A stretch of 64,000 bases of DNA from CALRWV02 sp943371965. Lineage in GTDB: Bacteria > Bacteroidota > JABWAT01. Position 1 is the first letter of the stretch; the number at the start of each line of letters is the position of its first letter. The stretch spans positions 434,001-498,000 of the forward strand of contig CALRWV020000001.1 in the NCBI GenBank assembly GCA_943371965.1, written 5' to 3'. A program made the translations under genes and the position numbers. Below are positions 42,126 to 52,700 of the stretch, one piece after another. Below the pieces are notes generated by a model. That model was not told where the DNA came from, searched no databases, and worked only from the letters and a program-made list of their open reading frames with translations.

Positions 42126-42188
42126 GCTAGTAGCTAGTAGCTAGTGGGAAGTGGCTAGTAGAAAATAGTGAATAGAAAATAGTGAATG
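42126..42188. repeat. Degenerate 7-mer repeats (GCTAGTA)
   Basis: GCTAGTA occurs three times in tandem (42126-42146, the last with G for A) and again at 42154-42160, followed by two 14-base GAAAATAGTGAAT(A/T)G units (42161-42188). This is low-complexity DNA between the pump gene and the opposing amidohydrolase gene. Confidence 0.8.
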
Positions 42189-42195
42189 GAAAGAA

Positions 42196-42231
42196 AACCT
42201 CTGACAGGGTCTTGCGACCTCTGTCAGGGTT
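42196..42231. repeat. 36-bp hairpin repeat, copy 2
   Basis: Nearly identical to the copy at 19466-19501: AACCTCTGACAGGGTC, loop TTGC, GACCTCTGTCAGGGTT. Like copy 1 it sits between convergent genes. Confidence 0.85.
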
Positions 42232-42247
42232 TTGAATTTTAAACAAC

Positions 42248-42275
42248 TTTGCGTTCTCTGTGTTCTCTGCGGTTA
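42248..42275. repeat. CGCAGAG-type repeat, copy 2 (inverted)
   Basis: The reverse complement reads TAACCGCAGAGAACACAGAG and continues A-C-G-C-A-A-A. It is the inverted relative of the element at 37717, so the two flank the adaptor and pump genes. Confidence 0.65.
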
Positions 42276-42283
42276 AAGATCTC

Positions 42284-45200
42284 TCAATCGTTGTCACCGA
42301 AGAATTGGAAGGTGTTCATTTCTTCTACACTCATTCCCTGATAACTTCTGCCTTCAAAATAAAACGGATTTCTTTTCTTATCAAAATTACCGATTTCATT
42401 CATAGTTGCACCATCGTACAATCTTCCGTTTAGCATGACAAATTTAATCGATTCTGAGTTGCGGATATTTTCAAGCGGATTTTTGTCAAGTACAACAAGA
42501 TCAGCCAGTTTTCCAACTTCAAGCGATCCGATTTCTTTATCCATTCCAATATATTTTGCTCCTGAGAGTGTTGCAGAACGAATTGCTTCAAGAGGAGTCA
42601 TTCCGCCCTGAACAAACATCCACAATTCCCAATGTGGACCCATTCCGTGAATTTGTCCATGTGCACCAAGTTGAATGTTGACTCCATTATTCAGTGCTGA
42701 TTTAACTGCTTTTGCATTGTCAAGATAATTCCAGTCATCGTCATTTGCGGTCACTCTTCTTCTCGAACGTGAATCAATAATTTCACGTGGAGTGAATTTC
42801 AGAAGACGTTCATTTTCCCAGACTTTGGTATTTGCATACCAGTAATTTTCTCCGAATGTTCCTCCATAGCTGACAATCAATGTTGGAGTATATGCTGTCT
42901 TGCTTTTTCCCCAAACACCCAGCACATCTTTGTAAAGTGGAGAGACAGGAATCGAGTGTTCAATACCTGTATGTCCATCCAAAATCATTGACATGTTTGC
43001 GAAGTAATCTGAACCGCCTTCGGGATACACCATCATGTTCAAATTTCTTGCAGCTTCAATAACCTGCTGACGCTGATCACGTCTTGGCTGATTGTAACTT
43101 TTTACAGAAAATGCTCCAACTGCTTTCAGTCTGCGCAAATGAGAAAGTGCATCTTCATAACTGTTGATCACTGCTTTGAAACTTCCTTCAGCACCATACA
43201 GAATGGTTCCCGTTGAATATAAACGGGGGCTAACAATTTGTCCTGCCTTCTGCAATTCTGCTGCAGAAAACATTTCTTCGGTTCCTGTTGATGGATTGTG
43301 GGTTGTTGTTATTCCAAAAGCCAAATCCGTATACAATTGCCAGTTTTGCTGCGGAGTAAATCCGTCAGAACCATAACCCATGTGGGCATGGACATCAATC
43401 ATACCAGGCATAATATATTTTCCGGAAACATCAATTGTTTTAGCTCCTGATGGAATTGTTACGGATGATTTTGAGCCGATGGATTTGATCTTATTGTTTT
43501 CAATCAGAATCGTAGCGTCTCTTAGGACTTCGTCACCTTTCATTGTGATTACTGTTGCGCCAACTAAAGCAAGTGTTTGTTTTGGAATATCCGTTTTTGC
43601 TGTGAAGGAAATATTGGTTCCAACGGAATCCGGTTTTTCCTGAATGGAATCCTTTGCACCTTCAACAAACTTGAATGAATTTGTCAGGTCTCTAGAATAT
43701 AATTCAGGTCCCAATGACCAATACAATGTTTTGCTGTCTGCTGACCAGTTGAAAAAACTTCCTGCATCACGGGTAATTCTTTTGATTGGATAACTTGAAG
43801 AATTCGGTGAAATGGATATCGCCTGTCCTGTTTTTGTGAAAGGGGCAATATAGGCATTGTAACGTTCCTGAAATTCAATCCAGTTGTCATCAGGTGAAGG
43901 TGTTATGTCCTGAACCCATTCCGATGTGAAGTGAATCCGTTTGTCATTTCCTGTTAAATCAACACTGATTAAAGCAGTTTGTCCATTTTCACCGTTGTAC
44001 AAATAAATTCTGTCTCCTGTGCTGTTGAACAAAGGACGTGAACCATCTTCAGTCACCAAAGTTGGTTTTCCACCATCAGCAGAAACCAAATAAATGCCCT
44101 GCATTTTGCTGTACAGATTTGAACGCAATCCGTCACTTCCGGTTTTTCTGAAAACGATTTTTTTACCGTCGCGTGAAAAAGCAGGTTCAACATAATGACC
44201 TTTTTCAGTTGTGATTTGAGTTCTTCCTTTTCCGTTTGGCTGAACTTTCCAGATGGCGCCAAATTCTTCATCATTCCAGGTTGCATAAACAATCCATTTT
44301 CCGTCAGAAGAAAAAGACGGCATCGACTCCATATTTTTTGAATCTTCCGTTATTCGTTTTGCTTCTCCAGTTGGAAGCGGTTTGGAATACAATTTTCCAA
44401 GAGCCTGATAAATAACTGATTTTTTATCAGGAGCAACCGTTACAAACTGCAGCATTTTGACATCGAAATTTTCTGTTGAAACGGTTTGCGGAAAATTGAC
44501 AGCTTCGGTGATGGTTTGTTTAACGGTTGCTTTGAACGGAATGTTGGTTGCTTTTTTGGAAGCCATATCGATTGACCATATTTTTCCTGTTGCGGAAATA
44601 ATGATACTTTTGCCGTCAGGTGTCCAGTCGAAATTAGGATAAAGACCATGGATAGCCCACGTCTCCTGTGCATCTCTGCTCAATCCGTCATAAATTTCAG
44701 TTTCTTTTCCTGTTGCAAGATCCTGTGTCATCAAAACAGATTTAAGGCGGATACGTCTAACAAATGCAAGTGTTTTTCCATCCGGTGAAAGTTGCGGACG
44801 AACTGAACCACCAGCACCGGAAGCAATGGTTTCAATTTTACCGTCTTCCAGACAAATTCTTTTGATCACATAAATGGTTCCATTCGGATCAGCATTGTAT
44901 TCCCATGTTTGACCACCACGGATATCTTCAGAATAATACAAATATTTTCCATCAGGAGACAATTCAGGTTCACCTGCTGAATGTTGCCAATCTCTGCGTT
45001 TGGTTATCTGCAATCCGTCACTTCCGCCACCGATGTGATACATCCACATTTCACCTGCACCAACTGAACGGGTGTTGCGGTAATGTTTTCTGCCGATCAG
45101 ATACTGGCCATCTTTTGTCCAAACTGGATTGTTGAGCTGACGTTCTTTTTCCTTGGTAATCGATTTTCTGTCGGTTCCATCAGTATTCATAATCCATAAA

Positions 45201-45538
45201 TTTTCACAGCCTTCACGGTCACTTGTAAAAGCAATTTTCTTTCCGTCAGGTGAAAACCTGGGGTGAAATTCGAAAGGTGTTCCGCCTGAAATCAAAGTAG
45301 CTTTCCCACCTGAAACAGGCATTGTGTAAATATCGCCAAACAAATCGAAAGCGATAGTTTTCCCGTCCGGGCTGATATCCAGCGACATCCAGGTTCCTTC
45401 TTCGGTTTCAAATTCAACATCGGTTGCCGGTCCATGTTTTTCAGCAACATCCCATTTCTTTTCCTTATCAGGTTTTGTCTGTGCCTGAACAAATGAAATC
45501 ATTCCGGCAGATAAAAGAAGCATCAGCAGTTTTTTCAT
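42284..45538 (-). CDS. Exported WD40-like beta-propeller/amidohydrolase fusion
   Basis: A 1084-residue exported protein (signal M-K-K-L-L-M-L-L-L-S-A-G-M-I-S-F-V-Q-A-Q). The N-terminal ~620 residues hold many PD40/TolB-type repeats (S-P-D-G-K-x-I/L-A-F and F-S-P-D-G-K-K-I-A-F-T-S-D-R-x-G forms). The C-terminal ~430 residues are an amidohydrolase with G-M-I-D-V-H-A-H-M-G (first metal His pair) and the closing L-E-V-G-K-L-A-D-L-V-V-L-D-K-N-P. Such fusions are known in Bacteroidota and act on peptides or other amides outside the cytoplasm. It is preceded by the PNPOx gene on the same strand; a hairpin separates them. Confidence 0.9.
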   Translation of the reverse strand: MKKLLMLLLSAGMISFVQAQTKPDKEKKWDVAEKHGPATDVEFETEEGTWMSLDISPDGKTIAFDLFGDIYTMPVSGGKATLISGGTPFEFHPRFSPDGKKIAFTSDREGCENLWIMNTDGTDRKSITKEKERQLNNPVWTKDGQYLIGRKHYRNTRSVGAGEMWMYHIGGGSDGLQITKRRDWQHSAGEPELSPDGKYLYYSEDIRGGQTWEYNADPNGTIYVIKRICLEDGKIETIASGAGGSVRPQLSPDGKTLAFVRRIRLKSVLMTQDLATGKETEIYDGLSRDAQETWAIHGLYPNFDWTPDGKSIIISATGKIWSIDMASKKATNIPFKATVKQTITEAVNFPQTVSTENFDVKMLQFVTVAPDKKSVIYQALGKLYSKPLPTGEAKRITEDSKNMESMPSFSSDGKWIVYATWNDEEFGAIWKVQPNGKGRTQITTEKGHYVEPAFSRDGKKIVFRKTGSDGLRSNLYSKMQGIYLVSADGGKPTLVTEDGSRPLFNSTGDRIYLYNGENGQTALISVDLTGNDKRIHFTSEWVQDITPSPDDNWIEFQERYNAYIAPFTKTGQAISISPNSSSYPIKRITRDAGSFFNWSADSKTLYWSLGPELYSRDLTNSFKFVEGAKDSIQEKPDSVGTNISFTAKTDIPKQTLALVGATVITMKGDEVLRDATILIENNKIKSIGSKSSVTIPSGAKTIDVSGKYIMPGMIDVHAHMGYGSDGFTPQQNWQLYTDLAFGITTTHNPSTGTEEMFSAAELQKAGQIVSPRLYSTGTILYGAEGSFKAVINSYEDALSHLRRLKAVGAFSVKSYNQPRRDQRQQVIEAARNLNMMVYPEGGSDYFANMSMILDGHTGIEHSIPVSPLYKDVLGVWGKSKTAYTPTLIVSYGGTFGENYWYANTKVWENERLLKFTPREIIDSRSRRRVTANDDDWNYLDNAKAVKSALNNGVNIQLGAHGQIHGMGPHWELWMFVQGGMTPLEAIRSATLSGAKYIGMDKEIGSLEVGKLADLVVLDKNPLENIRNSESIKFVMLNGRLYDGATMNEIGNFDKKRNPFYFEGRSYQGMSVEEMNTFQFFGDND

Positions 45539-45718
45539 GTTTGGGTTTTCCTTTTGATTGGATTTTAAAAAGCGGGAAGGTAGGAATGGAAAGTCAGCGG
45601 GTCAACAGGAATATTTTTTGGGAGCGGAAAATGAAAGAGAAATAATTTGTTTGAAAGGAGTTTGGAATTGGAAAATGAATAATGATAAATGTTTAACGAT
45701 TAATGTTCAGGAAAACTG

Positions 45719-45750
45719 AAAATCCATTCCAACAGTAAGGAATGGATTTT
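45719..45750 (-). terminator. Hairpin after the tandem split-barrel gene
   Basis: AAAATCCATTCC (45719-45730) pairs with GGAATGGATTTT (45739-45750) around 8 bases; it is 3' to the minus-strand gene ending at 45790. Confidence 0.75.
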
Positions 45751-45789
45751 TCTCTGTCAATTGTCCCTTGTCAATTCTCTTTTATCAAT

Positions 45790-47409
45790 TTAATTATTCA
45801 AATGCGTATTAAGCAGCACTTCCTGAACAGGATCAATTCCTGTTTCTGAATCAATGATGAAATAATTAATTCTTCCCAAAAACGGAGCATTAATGATTGG
45901 AACAAGTGATTTTGAAATCAGTTTGGTGCAATCAGAATCTGACAATTTTTCAAAATCAGGAAGGGTAACAAATACAGCTGTCGCAAAAGGTGAATTTTCA
46001 GAAAGCTGTGATTTGATGTAATCTTCCAACAGATTCAATACATCGGAAGTATGCGGATTCAATTCATACTCCGGAAGTAAAATCACTATTCTGCCAATCA
46101 TTCCCTTCAACGAAGAACCCAGAATGGAACGGATATATTTCATTGTTTTTGCTGTATCATTCAACAAATCAAAATCAGAATTCTTGCCTGAATTAAACAT
46201 GCTCGTCAGAACGAGATTGAAGTTTTTGCTGGTCACGGAAATTGATTTCGGAAGGTTTTCAAAATGTCTGTCATCAGTTTCAAGAATCATTTCACGTGAT
46301 GAAGCAAAATTTAAACTCCTGAAAATGGATTCAATTTTTGTTTCAGTTTCCAGATTTCCACCGCAGATAAAAAATGACTTTTGCAATCGGGAAGCTGAAT
46401 TGTTGAGAGTTCCTGCCTTTTCGATTTTTTGAGATATTTGTTCCTGTTTTGAAATTTGTGGAACAGGACTATTTACCGCAGGAGCAGGTTGATAAGTTGC
46501 CGCACTGGCCCATTCTGCCCGTTCATGACCTTTCATGATTTGTGTTGAAGGGCCAAGCGTCACATACTCCAATTCCTCAACGCGGAAATGAACTGCCTGA
46601 AACGGATCTTTGATTCCAAATGGTTTCCAGTAATCATTTACTTTTGTAATGGTTTCACCAAAGAAATGAAATGTTCCCCAACCCTTTGCCTGATATCCGT
46701 CCATTTTGATCCAGTCTATCATGGCAACTGTTATTGGACTTGGGCGTGAAAAATTCATGAAGGTTTTGTTTTTGAATTTATCGCCCCACAAAAGAAAATT
46801 ATCGTTTGCTTCCAAAACGAAACGCGGACTTACATTCGGTGATCCGTTGGTTTCAACCGTGCCTACAAAAGAATTGTACCGGTTTGCCAATAGAGTTTTC
46901 AGGTGACTGTTCAGTTCATTCTTGAATTGTGAAAGGGAAGATGGTTCAAATGAAGGTTTTTTGAAAGGAAGATATTTTATTTTGGTATTGAAATATTCCA
47001 TGTAAGAATCACTTCTCCACAGTGCTTCAAGCTGGTTCTCTTTCGGGATAACATCGAAAATTTCTGCTGCCTTCAATTCAACCAGTTGGGTAGCTCCAAC
47101 TTTTCTCATTTCAGCCAGTTTTTTCTGACTGTCTTCTGAAATTGGATTGTATGCTGCAATTGTTCGCATCAAACCTTTTACCTGAAATCCCTTCATTGAA
47201 TTCCAGTTGATGATAGCGAGAGAACCTTTTGGGTTTGTTTTGATATTCTGAAGTGTCCGTGTTCCCGGGAATTTACAGAAAATGACGGAATCGTAAGTAA
47301 CATCAATAATAAATTCAGGACTTAAATTCACAACCCCGAATTCGTCTATGGTTGCAACTACCATTCTTCTTCCAATTTCATCTGATATTTTTCTTACTTC
47401 CTGCAGCAT
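45790..47409 (-). CDS. Tandem PNPOx-like split-barrel protein with unknown C-terminal domain
   Basis: A 539-residue protein with two pyridoxamine 5'-phosphate oxidase-like split barrels. The first (about 1-130) has M-V-V-A-T-I-D-E-F-G-V-V-N-L-S-P-E-F and F-P-G-T-R-T-L-Q-N-I-K; the second (about 165-300) has F-V-G-T-V-E-T-N-G-S-P-N-V-S-P-R-F. These folds usually bind FMN or heme. The last ~200 residues begin S-F-F-I-C-G-G-N-L-E-T-E and contain G-R-I-V-I-L-L-P-E-Y-E-L-N-P-H-T-S, a layout that loosely recalls short-chain dehydrogenases but lacks the Y-x-x-x-K and glycine-rich loop. Its function is unknown. No signal peptide is seen. Confidence 0.75.
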   Translation of the reverse strand: MLQEVRKISDEIGRRMVVATIDEFGVVNLSPEFIIDVTYDSVIFCKFPGTRTLQNIKTNPKGSLAIINWNSMKGFQVKGLMRTIAAYNPISEDSQKKLAEMRKVGATQLVELKAAEIFDVIPKENQLEALWRSDSYMEYFNTKIKYLPFKKPSFEPSSLSQFKNELNSHLKTLLANRYNSFVGTVETNGSPNVSPRFVLEANDNFLLWGDKFKNKTFMNFSRPSPITVAMIDWIKMDGYQAKGWGTFHFFGETITKVNDYWKPFGIKDPFQAVHFRVEELEYVTLGPSTQIMKGHERAEWASAATYQPAPAVNSPVPQISKQEQISQKIEKAGTLNNSASRLQKSFFICGGNLETETKIESIFRSLNFASSREMILETDDRHFENLPKSISVTSKNFNLVLTSMFNSGKNSDFDLLNDTAKTMKYIRSILGSSLKGMIGRIVILLPEYELNPHTSDVLNLLEDYIKSQLSENSPFATAVFVTLPDFEKLSDSDCTKLISKSLVPIINAPFLGRINYFIIDSETGIDPVQEVLLNTHLNN

Positions 47410-47578
47410 ATATTTCCTTCTGATCTTTATTCTTTGCGCATTAAACAGGGTGCCATGACTTTAAGTTCCAGTAAGAAAATTAAACGATTTTTATTTGAGT
47501 ATTGAATTACTGAAGTCAGGATGTAAATCATGTAACAAAATGAAAAAATTGTGTAACAGTTGAATTTATTGTTTTTTA

Positions 47579-47586
47579 TACCTTTG
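47579..47586 (+). promoter_or_regulatory. -7 element for the DUF4382 gene
   Basis: TACCTTTG (47579-47586) matches TAnnTTTG, 28 bases before the ATG at 47615, with a TTG 16 bases farther upstream (shorter than usual). Confidence 0.5.
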
Positions 47587-47614
47587 TCTGCAATAAATAA
47601 TAAAAGGAAATAAA

Positions 47615-48376
47615 ATGAAAAAGCTGCTTGGTCTTCTGTTTGTATTCTGTCTTTTTGCCATAGGCTGCAAGGATGATGAAACATCAAATACGAGTAAAAT
47701 ATCTGTAGGAATGATTGATTCTCCAACTGATCTGGATTCAATCAATCTTGTTGTGAACGAAATATCAGTAAAAGTTGACAGCAATTGGACTGTTATTTTT
47801 GAAGGAAGCCAGAAAATAAATCTTCTTGATTTCAGAGATGGAACCTTCAAATTATTTGCTGATAACAGAGTCATTGAAGGTGTTAAAATTCACGAAGCAA
47901 GATTAAGAATTACAAGTGCCTATGTTGTGAAGGGAACAGAAAAGTATGTTCTAACCATTCCAAGCGGAATGACTTCAGGACTGAAACTGAAAGTGAAAAA
48001 CGGGGATATCAAACCGGGTTTCGATTACACATTAATTGTTGATCTGGATGCAAAAAGATCGTTCATCAAGAACAAGGCTAAACATTTTGAATATAAAATG
48101 CGTCCTGTTCTGAGAGCTTTTCTGGTTGCAACCACCGGAAATATTTCGGGAAATGTTTCAGGTTGGGCTAACAATCCGACAGTTTACGCAATAAGCGGAA
48201 CTGATACTTTGGCAAGTACCACACCTGATGCCTTAGGTGCATTCAAATTGTTTTATCTGGATGAAGGCACTTATTCTCTGGGTGTTGCAGATACACTTGG
48301 TGGAACAAAATCTTATTCCGGTCCTTTCACTGTTGTTAAAGGACAAAACACTGCCGCTGGAACATTGGTAAAGTAA
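47615..48376 (+). CDS. DUF4382 lipoprotein
   Basis: A 253-residue lipoprotein (F-A-I-G-C, Cys 18). The DUF4382 core is visible as G-M-I-D-S-P-T-D-L-D-S-I-N-L-V-V-N-E-I-S-V, followed by W-T-V-I-F-E-G-S-Q-K-I-N-L-L-D-F and F-D-Y-T-L-I-V-D-L-D-A-K-R-S. The C-terminal ~80 residues (I-S-G-N-V-S-G-W-A-N-N-P-T-V-Y-A ... F-K-L-F-Y-L-D-E-G-T-Y-S-L) look like a Cna-B/carboxypeptidase-regulatory fold. The family's role is not known; a cell-surface or outer-membrane position is likely. It is a single gene with its own promoter and terminator. Confidence 0.88.
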   Translation: MKKLLGLLFVFCLFAIGCKDDETSNTSKISVGMIDSPTDLDSINLVVNEISVKVDSNWTVIFEGSQKINLLDFRDGTFKLFADNRVIEGVKIHEARLRITSAYVVKGTEKYVLTIPSGMTSGLKLKVKNGDIKPGFDYTLIVDLDAKRSFIKNKAKHFEYKMRPVLRAFLVATTGNISGNVSGWANNPTVYAISGTDTLASTTPDALGAFKLFYLDEGTYSLGVADTLGGTKSYSGPFTVVKGQNTAAGTLVK

Positions 48377-48404
48377 GGGTTTTAGCTGTAAAGAGTTGAC
48401 TTAT

Positions 48405-48433
48405 AAAGGATTCCCGTAAAACTGGAATCCTTT
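48405..48433 (+). terminator. Terminator after the DUF4382 gene
   Basis: AAAGGATTCC (48405-48414) pairs with GGAATCCTTT (48424-48433) around 9 bases, followed by a T-run. Confidence 0.9.
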
Positions 48434-48851
48434 TTTTATTTATAGTTAAATTGGCAACCAGTTCATTGTTATAATATCCAGAAACCTTGAATATCATCAA
48501 ATATTATCCCGATTGGTGCAACAAAACAGTATTAAAGTAATGTTTCATATTATTTACCGGGGTAAATTAAATTATTACGAATTTTCTCTGACAAGACATT
48601 GATTTTGGTCAACTTACAAATAAACCCGCTTTCTGATTGAAAATATTAATTTCCTGCACGTATTAACATTATTTCATGTTACAACATCATTGATTGGTAC
48701 GAATATTGACCCTATCTTTGCAGATAAGTGACTATAGAAACTCAAAAAACCTTCAAATCCTACCATAGAAGTAGTTTTTGAGTCAAACGGCATAAAATTC
48801 TTACCAATAGTTATAAAAAATTGATTACTATTTGTAAATAAAGTTGAAGTA
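48434..48851 (+). other. Long leader upstream of the surface-protein pair
   Basis: No gene is supported in this stretch. It is AT-rich and contains the promoter at 48690-48720, leaving a 5' leader of about 125 bases before the gene at 48852. No riboswitch-like fold was recognised. Confidence 0.6.
48690..48720 (+). promoter_or_regulatory. Promoter of the surface-protein operon
   Basis: TTG (48690-48692), 20 bases, TATCTTTG (48713-48720) matches the Bacteroidota housekeeping pattern exactly and has the same spacing as the tetR and lexA promoters in this window. Confidence 0.7.
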
Positions 48852-49703
48852 ATGTTTCAAAAATTCCATGCGTCCAAAATAATTCTGATGATTGGTTTAC
48901 TTTCATCGCAGAATAGTATTGGTCAAAATGTGATTAGGCTCACTACCCAAACTATTTCGGTTCGGGATGAAATTACTGTGGAATCAGTTCAAACTTTTAC
49001 GTCAGGTTCAACATTTCGACCAATCAAATTCCAACTGGCTGAAAAACAGAATTCTAATTCGAAATTGAAGTTCTCCAAAAAGAAATCTGAAAAGTTGCCT
49101 GAATTAAGTATCAAAACAGCAGATGAACTGTATTTTGTAAAAGATGGTTCTTTGAAGGTACAATCATTTTTAAGTGGCAGCAGGAAGATTTCAGATTCAT
49201 ATTTTTTTTCAAGCAAAATTTTTTCCATTGGAATGAATGGCCTGAAACAACTTGAGGTGTTGCTTTCAAATGGTGCCGTTTTTCTGATTGATACTGAAAC
49301 ATCCTCAATTATTTCTATTGTAACTGTTGGAAATAAGCCGGATTCGGAATTCAACATGATGAATTCATATGCATCGACTAGACACGCAAAAACTACAATT
49401 TGCTGCGTCCAAAAAGATGGACCATCCTCAAAAAACGACAGATACAAGTTTTTTGCAATTCAACAGGAAATTACTTCGAAAATTTCTTCGTTTGATAGTT
49501 CAGCTATTAAAATTACTTCAGATCAGAATATCTGGTGTGCAGTTACCGGAAGACTTTATGAGCAGCGTAGCACCTCTAATACAGGTGACCTCCACTCTTC
49601 TTTAGCTCTCTCCACTGTTGACAGCACTTCTTTCAATTTAACCACTTCAATTTCATTTCAACCGAATCCTATTTTATGGGATTTGCAGACTTATTTTATA
49701 TAA
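48852..49703 (+). CDS. Secreted protein of unknown function, upstream of the giant repeat protein
   Basis: A 283-residue protein with a signal-like N-terminus (K-I-I-L-M-I-G-L-L-S-S-Q-N-S-I-G-Q). The mature part is Ser/Lys/Thr-rich with beta-strand-like segments (K-Q-L-E-V-L-L-S-N-G-A-V-F-L-I-D-T-E) and a C-C pair (T-I-C-C-V-Q-K-D). No domain is recognised. It ends 17 bases before the ATG of the 2693-residue repeat protein and shares its promoter, so the two are very likely made together. It might assist the export or anchoring of that protein, but this is inference from position. Confidence 0.65.
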   Translation: MFQKFHASKIILMIGLLSSQNSIGQNVIRLTTQTISVRDEITVESVQTFTSGSTFRPIKFQLAEKQNSNSKLKFSKKKSEKLPELSIKTADELYFVKDGSLKVQSFLSGSRKISDSYFFSSKIFSIGMNGLKQLEVLLSNGAVFLIDTETSSIISIVTVGNKPDSEFNMMNSYASTRHAKTTICCVQKDGPSSKNDRYKFFAIQQEITSKISSFDSSAIKITSDQNIWCAVTGRLYEQRSTSNTGDLHSSLALSTVDSTSFNLTTSISFQPNPILWDLQTYFI

Positions 49704-49720
49704 AAACACGAGAGAACAAT

Positions 49721-52700
49721 ATGAAAAACTTGCTAATTTCACTAAATGACTGCCGACAGAAAGCTTTAAAATTATTTGCAGTTCTTGCAATGGTTTTTAT
49801 TTCCAGTCTAGCATCAGCGACCATTACAAAACCTACAGTAACACTTGAAGTTTCAACCAAATCAACGGAATCTGTTTATGATGTGAGTTTTATAACTTCG
49901 GTGAATTTGACCAGCGGTGATAAAATCACGATTCGCTTGCCAAATCTGAGCAATGTTACTCAGGTCAATGGAAACAACCGTGTTTTCATTAATGGTATTG
50001 GGGTAGCAAACGCACAAGTTACCACTTATGAAGGTACTCTTCAGGATTCGATTGAACTTGTTATTACAAACGCAACAGCAGTTACTGCAGGTTCTGTTTT
50101 AATTTCTCTCGGTGCAGGAAACAACAGAATTATCAACCCGACCGTTGCATCAACAAATTATACAGCCAGTATCAATACCTCAAAGGAAAGTACAAAAGTT
50201 ACTTCCTATCCTTATAGCATTTTGGAATCAACTGCAATCACTTTCCCGAATGCCACTGATGTTACTTTGGGAAGCAGTATTGCAGGTTCGACATCTTCCT
50301 ATTCAATTTTTCCAAGATTTTGGGATGGTGCAGCAGGTCTTCCGTTTACAGCAGGTGATCAGATTACGGTTCAATTTCCATCAAACACTATTGTTCCATT
50401 AACGATGGATACATCAAAAGTCCGTATAGTTCAAAACGGTGGTGCCGGAACAACAAGGTATATCAGTGCAATTACAACAAACCAGTTAACACGTGAAGTA
50501 ACCCTTACTTTAAAAACAGGATTTACCTCTTCAACTACAACAGATGAAATCCGGTTCTCAAGCACGGCAGGTTTGATCAATCCAACAACTGCTGCTGCAA
50601 CTTATACTGTTCAGGTTAAAAACTCGCTTCAAACTACTTACGCAGTTTCAAATAATAATTATACCATAACAGCTGCAACTTCAATGACAACTCCGAACGT
50701 TGTTCTTTCACCAACAACAGTGAATACAACTTCTCAATATACTGTTTCCTTTTCGGTTGGAAACACAGGAGCTTTAACTTCGGGTGTCAGCACGATTACT
50801 TTTGCTTTTCCTTCCGATACCAAAATTCCGGCTTCCATTACTTCCGGTGGAAATGTTAAAGTAAACGGCACAAACGTGACCGGGACCATTACAACAGATG
50901 TTATCAACAGAACCATTGTTTTAACAACTCCGGTTGCAGTTGCAAATTCAGGAAGTGTGAGCGTTCTTTTTGCATCAAGCGCAGGAATTAAAAATCCGAC
51001 AACCATTGGAAGTTCATTTGTAATCGCTGCAAATACATCAGTTGAAACAACGCCCAAAAATTCAAATACCTATTCAACATCTGCGAGTACAGTTACAACT
51101 TCTTCAGTTTCATTGGTTTCACAGCAACCGGGTGTTTCAACTAAAAACACAATAGCATTCAATGTAGGTGCTGCAGGAGAACTTGTTGCAAACAGCAGTA
51201 CGATTACGGTTGACTTCCCGGACGAAACTACATTTAATGAAGCTCAAATTACGGCGGGATCAATTTCTGTAAACGGAACCAGTGTTTCTCAAACTCCATC
51301 GGTCAACAATACAACAAAAACAATTACCATTACAACTCCTACAACCGTTTCAGATAATGGTTCTGTTTCTGTTGTTTTCAACAGCGGTGTTTCAAATCCT
51401 TCAATTTCTAATTATTATACTCTTTCTGTTTTTACTTCCCAGGAAACAACTCCAATAGCTTCGGGTTCGTACCTGATTACACCTGCAAGTGCAGTCACCA
51501 ATATTACAGTAACCCCAACAAGTTCTCAGGTTGGAGCATCAACAAATTATACTATTACCCTTAAAAATACGACTGCTTTAGTTGCAGGTGATTATATTTA
51601 TCTGACGTTTGAAAACGGTTATACAGTAAACCTCAATAATACAGCAAGAATTACTGTAAATGGTGTGAATCCAACTGCTTTGGCAACCGATCGCCGTGGA
51701 TCCCGTGACCGGTTGAATATTGAAATTGCAAATGCAACCATTGCGGCAAATTCCACCATCTCAATTGTAACTACCAACAACCAATTTGTAAATCCGGCAA
51801 CGGCATACTCAGGTTATACATTGGTAGTATCGACTTCAAAAGATGCTTTGGAAGTTGATTCACCAACTTACCCGATTCAAAACAATACCGCATTTACAAA
51901 TCTGACTGTTTCTGCCAGTCCGAGCACAAGCAATACTTACGGTGCTTATACCATCAACTTTGACAATGTTGCAAACAGTGACTTACGTGCAGGTTATGAT
52001 AAAATATCAATGACATTTCCTGCCGGAACAACAGTTCCTGATGCGATTGCTGTAGAAAATGTCGCAGTTAACGGGGTTACTGCTTCGGCGGTAACTTCGA
52101 ACAGTACAACACGGGTTGTAACCATAACAACCGGAGTTGCAATTGCCAGCAGTGCTACCGGAAATACAATTGTGATCAATTCAAATGCGGGAATCAAAAA
52201 CCCAACAGTTACTGCCAATACCAATTATACGTTAACTTTATTCGGATCAAATATTTCTTTGCAGACTCTGACTTCAGGCAATTATCAGATAACAACTTTA
52301 AGCCAGACTTCTCCTTCAACCGTTGTTGTCAATCCTGACAGTAAATCCGGTACTTCTGCCTATTCAATCGATTTCAGTGTGGGAAGTGCAACTTCAAATC
52401 TGGCAGCAGGTGATTCCATTCTGATGGTATTTCCGAGTACAACTATTTTGCCATCTTCTCCAACTGCAGGTCAGATCACGGTTAATGGAACAGCAGCAAC
52501 AACAGTTCTAACACAAATTTCAAATTCGGGAAATACAGATACATTAATTGTTTTGGTTCCAACCGGTGTAACTATTGCTAACAACGGTACTGTAAGTTTG
52601 GCAATTGGTTCTGGCTTTGGTTTGAAAAATCCTACGGCAACAGGTGCTTATTTTCTGAAGATCAGAACTAACAAAAATACTACCTATGTAACAGGAAATA

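Noticed and set aside
42074..42283. CRISPR-like short repeats between pump and amidohydrolase genes
   Set aside because: The GCTAGTA and GAAAATAGTGAAT units are too short, adjacent and without spacers.
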